Positions 3,603 through 6,282 of a DNA stretch of 6,282 nucleotides are shown here, one piece after another. The notes beneath the pieces were generated by a model. That model did not search any database, was not told the DNA's origin, and was given only the letters and a program-made list of their open reading frames with translations. The DNA comes from Rhodothermaceae bacterium. GTDB lineage: Bacteria; Bacteroidota; Rhodothermia; Rhodothermales; Rubricoccaceae. The stretch covers positions 1 to 6,282 of the forward strand of contig JABDIZ010000077.1 in assembly GCA_013003465.1 (NCBI GenBank), in the 5' to 3' direction. A program made the translations under genes and the position numbers. Numbering within the stretch: position 1 is the stretch's first letter; each line of letters begins with the position of its first letter.

Positions 3603-6282
3603 TTAACGAACGACCCGACGGAACGCCGCGAGGCGCTGCTGGGCCTGGCGTGTAAACCGATGCTCGGGACCCAGCACGTCGCGGAGTGTGGCGTGGGCCT
3701 CGGTGAGCAGCGGGGCCGCCTCGTCTGGGCGGCCGAGGGCGACGAGGGCTTCGCCGAGCGCGCTCTGCGTGTTGGCTCGACGGATGGCGGAGGCACTGTC
3801 GGCGCTGAAGCGGTCGTAGGCTGCGCGGAGCAGCGATTCGGCCTGCGCAGCCTCGCCCTGGTCGAGGAGCACGCCACCGAGGTCTCGCTGGGCTTCGGCG
3901 ATGAACTCGTGATCGGGGCGAAGCGTCTGTTCGAAGAGCGTTAGCGCCTGCCGGTAGTAGGTCGTCGCCCGATCCAGGTCGCCGCGCACGCGGGCGGTCG
4001 CGCCCAGCCCTCCGAAGCCGCGCCCGACGTAGGGGTGTGTGTCGCCGAAGGTGCGGCGGGTCACGGCGATGACCGCCTCGAACGCGTCGGCCGCAGCCTC
4101 TGGGTCGCCCGCTCGGAGCGCCGCGCGCCCGACGGACAGACGGGTTGAGAGCACCGTCCCGTGGTCTTCCCCGAACAGCTGAGTGTAGGCGGCGGCGACC
4201 TCGCGCAGCGAGGCCAGCGCCTCCGTGAAGTGTTCCTGCTCGAACCAGACGTGGGCGAGGGCCTGCCGAGCGCCCAGTACCTCGAAGTGGTTGGCCCCGA
4301 GGGTGCGCGTGCCCATCTCAATGGCTTCGCGGAGGTACGGTTCGGCGGCCCCGCTCTGGCCGCGCTCATAGAGGAGCATGCCTACATCCTGTAGGCTCCG
4401 CGCGACATCAGGGTGCTCGTCCCCGTACAGCCGGCGGCGGATGGCGAGGGCCTCGCGGAAGAGGGGCTCGATCTCGTCGAGTTCGCCTCTGAACAGGAGG
4501 AACTGGCCAAGGGCTGCGCGCGCGTCGGCCGCCTCGGGGTGGAGCGTTTCGCGGTCGGTAGGATACAGCGCGACCGCCTCGCGGAAGAGGGGCTCGGCGG
4601 TGTCGAAGTCGCCCCGGTCGTGGTGGAGGGCTGCCAGCACATAGAGCGACGCGCCGATGTCGGGATGCGCGGGCGCCAGGTGCGTGCGGCGCAGGTTCAA
4701 GGCTTCGCGGATAAGCGGTTCCGCCTCGTCGGTGCGTCCCTGCCCGCGCAGCATCACGCTGTAGTCATGTAAGGCGTCGGCTAGGGCGAGGTGAGCCGGT
4801 TGGGGCACGGCACGGTAGGTGACGATGGCTTCGCGGTAAAGTGAGTCGGCGGGCGTGTACGCGCTACGGCCGTAGTGGAAGAAGGCGAGGCGATGCAAGC
4901 TGGCAGCGAGATCGGGATGGGGTTCGGTGAAGAGGGTGCGGCGGAGGGCCAGGGCCTCGGATAGGGGCACCTCGGCTTGGTCGAACAGCCCGAGGTTGTG
5001 ATACACGCGCCCGATGGCGTCGAGGAGGGTGGCTTTGGCCTCGGGCTGGTCGTCGAGCGCGGCGAGGCGTTCGGCGGCGCGGTCCAGGACTTCGCGGGCC
5101 GTAACGGTCGCGCCCGCGGTGGCGCCGGGATCCGCCTGCTCGAACAGATCGACGAGGAAGTCGAGGGCTCGCTCGGCCTTGTCGGCCTCGGTGCGGGCGC
5201 GGTCGCGCTCGCGGGCGGCCTCACGGGCCTGCCATGCGACGCCGCCGAGCCCGGCCAGCAGCGAGACGAGCACGAGGGCCGCTGCGGCTACCCCCGTCCG
5301 GTGCCGCTGTACGAACTTGCGTGTTCGATACCCGAGCGTGTCGGGGCGCGCCCGTACCGGCAGCCCGTTCAGGTACCGCCGGATGTCTTCGAGGAAGGCT
5401 TCGGCGGAGGCATAGCGCCGTTTGGGTTCCTTCGCCAGCGCTTTGAGCACGATGGTGTCGAGGTCGCCCGCGAGGCGGCGCGCCAGCGTGTCGGGCTCGG
5501 TGGCGCGAGCTGCACTCACCGTCTCCGGCGTGATCGGGGCAGCCTGCTGGCCCGCACCGGCGGCCTCGGCGCGCGTGACGACCGTGCTCGGTCGGGGAGG
5601 CTCGGTCTCACAGACGACTCGCTCCAACTCGCCCGGCGAGAGCGCGCGGACGTCGTAGGGGCGGTGCCCGGTCAGCAACTCATAGAGCACCACGCCGAGG
5701 CTGTACACGTCGGCAGCGGTGGTGACGGGGGCGCCGCGCACTTGCTCTGGGGCGGCATACTCCGGCGTCATCGCGCGCAGGCCGGTCTGCGTGTGGGCCT
5801 CGCCGCTGTCGCGTTCGAGAAGCTTGGCCACGCCGAAATCAAGCAGCTTGACGTGCGGCGCGGCGTCGCCGTTGGTCGTGACGAGGATGTTGGAGGGCTT
5901 GAGGTCACGGTGGACGACGAGGTTCTGGTGCGCGTAATGGACGGCCTCGCACACCTCGCTGAAGAGGAGAAGCCGGTGCTTCAGGCCGAGGCGATGCGTA
6001 TCGCAGTAGCGGTCGAGCCGCTCCCCCTCGACGACCTCCATGGCGAAGAAGGGCCGTCCAGCATCGTCGAGGCCGCCATCGAGTAGGCGAGCGATGCCAG
6101 GGTGCTGGAGGCGGGCCAGCGTCTGGCGCTCGTGGAGGAAGCGGGCGCGCAGCGCAGGCGAATCGAAGCCCTCGCGGATGAGCTTGAGGGCGACGGTTTG
6201 TTCGAACTGCCCGTCGGCCCGTTCGGCGAGGTAGACGGCGCCCATACCCCCGCGGCCGAGGAGGCGGAGCACGCGGTACGGG
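3603..6282 (-). CDS. Transmembrane Ser/Thr protein kinase with TPR-repeat sensor region, 5' end cut by the right window edge
   Basis: Residues are counted from the GTG at 6272, but the frame stays open to the edge (Pro-Tyr-Arg precede it), so the true start is beyond 6282. A Hanks-type kinase domain spans 1 to about 300: glycine loop GRGGMGAVYLAE (6-17), VALK with ATP Lys30, helix-C Glu48, HRDLKPSNIL (121-130) with catalytic Asp123, DFG (145-147), TPEYAAPEQ (169-177), DVYSLGVVLYELLTG (187-201). All key residues are present, so it should be active; Thr161, Thr163 and Thr169 are possible activation-loop sites. After an Arg/Lys-rich stretch (KFVQRHR) comes one membrane helix (about 326-346), placing the kinase in the cytoplasm and the rest outside. 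Residues 348-375 look coiled-coil (EAARERDRARTEADKAERA). Residues about 412-880 hold about 11 kinesin-light-chain-type TPR units of near 42 residues (pattern HPD.A.SL...L...G....AEPL.REAL). Such kinases are common in Rhodothermota and Acidobacteria; the signal and substrates are unknown. Confidence 0.96.
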   Translation of the reverse strand, partial: PYRVLRLLGRGGMGAVYLAERADGQFEQTVALKLIREGFDSPALRARFLHERQTLARLQHPGIARLLDGGLDDAGRPFFAMEVVEGERLDRYCDTHRLGLKHRLLLFSEVCEAVHYAHQNLVVHRDLKPSNILVTTNGDAAPHVKLLDFGVAKLLERDSGEAHTQTGLRAMTPEYAAPEQVRGAPVTTAADVYSLGVVLYELLTGHRPYDVRALSPGELERVVCETEPPRPSTVVTRAEAAGAGQQAAPITPETVSAARATEPDTLARRLAGDLDTIVLKALAKEPKRRYASAEAFLEDIRRYLNGLPVRARPDTLGYRTRKFVQRHRTGVAAAALVLVSLLAGLGGVAWQAREAARERDRARTEADKAERALDFLVDLFEQADPGATAGATVTAREVLDRAAERLAALDDQPEAKATLLDAIGRVYHNLGLFDQAEVPLSEALALRRTLFTEPHPDLAASLHRLAFFHYGRSAYTPADSLYREAIVTYRAVPQPAHLALADALHDYSVMLRGQGRTDEAEPLIREALNLRRTHLAPAHPDIGASLYVLAALHHDRGDFDTAEPLFREAVALYPTDRETLHPEAADARAALGQFLLFRGELDEIEPLFREALAIRRRLYGDEHPDVARSLQDVGMLLYERGQSGAAEPYLREAIEMGTRTLGANHFEVLGARQALAHVWFEQEHFTEALASLREVAAAYTQLFGEDHGTVLSTRLSVGRAALRAGDPEAAADAFEAVIAVTRRTFGDTHPYVGRGFGGLGATARVRGDLDRATTYYRQALTLFEQTLRPDHEFIAEAQRDLGGVLLDQGEAAQAESLLRAAYDRFSADSASAIRRANTQSALGEALVALGRPDEAAPLLTEAHATLRDVLGPEHRFTRQAQQRLAAFRRVVR
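4450..4596 (-). repeat. Identical 21-base repeat inside the TPR region, 126 bases apart
   Basis: Bases 4450-4470 and 4576-4596 are identical over 21 positions. Their starts are exactly 126 bases, or 42 codons, apart, which is the TPR period of this protein. Both encode EPLFREA, the second-helix core of neighbouring units (near residues 560 and 602). The DNA-level identity suggests fairly recent duplication of a repeat unit, or selection and shared codon choice acting on the same motif. Confidence 0.6.

Noticed and set aside
4977..6086. Long 369-codon plus-strand open frame opposite the kinase gene
   Set aside because: It is antisense to the kinase domain, coiled coil and first TPR region, shows no recognisable motif, and is the kind of shadow frame expected opposite GC-rich coding sequence.
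1..6282. A new multi-gene defence, mobile or biosynthetic system
   Set aside because: Neighbours are mostly divergent or convergent, the recognisable products belong to unrelated functions, and there are no terminal repeats, integrase, transposase or CRISPR repeats.

Overview
The window looks like a piece of chromosome from a high-GC member of the Bacteroidota, most likely the Rhodothermota/Rhodothermia branch. Three things point there. One secreted protein ends in a type IX secretion (T9SS, Por) sorting tail, which is confined to the Bacteroidota and relatives. A promoter of the Bacteroidota type (TTTG, 19 bases, TAnnTTTG) lies upstream of that gene. The base composition is about 60-70% G+C, unusual for the phylum but normal for Rhodothermia. 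The genus assignment is inference.

Layout from left to right. Bases 1-207 (minus) hold the first 69 codons of an exported gamma-glutamyltransferase that runs off the left edge. It is divergent from a DUF4385-family gene of unknown function (254-718, plus). A strong hairpin terminator at 718-751 separates that gene from a convergent T9SS cargo gene (776-1750, minus). A 155-base spacer (1751-1905) carries the cargo gene's predicted promoter and a cluster of short palindromes. Next is a lipoprotein with a LolA/LolB-like pattern (1906-2742, minus), divergent from a TrmH/SpoU-type RNA 2'-O-ribose methyltransferase (2817-3599, plus). The methyltransferase converges, with only 3 bases between stop codons, on a large transmembrane Ser/Thr protein kinase with a TPR-repeat sensor-like region (3603 to beyond 6282, minus), whose N-terminus lies past the right edge.

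The genes do not form one operon or pathway. Adjacent genes are divergent or convergent, or (lipoprotein and cargo gene) share a strand but are split by a 155-base spacer with its own promoter. Three products act at or beyond the cell envelope (GGT, T9SS cargo, lipoprotein), one spans the inner membrane (kinase), and one modifies RNA. No mobile element, CRISPR array, tRNA or rRNA was seen. I do not find convincing evidence of a new multi-gene system. The most useful leads are the well-formed promoter and palindrome cluster at 1806-1895, the compositional break inside the T9SS cargo gene, and the kinase, whose missing upstream neighbour may be informative.
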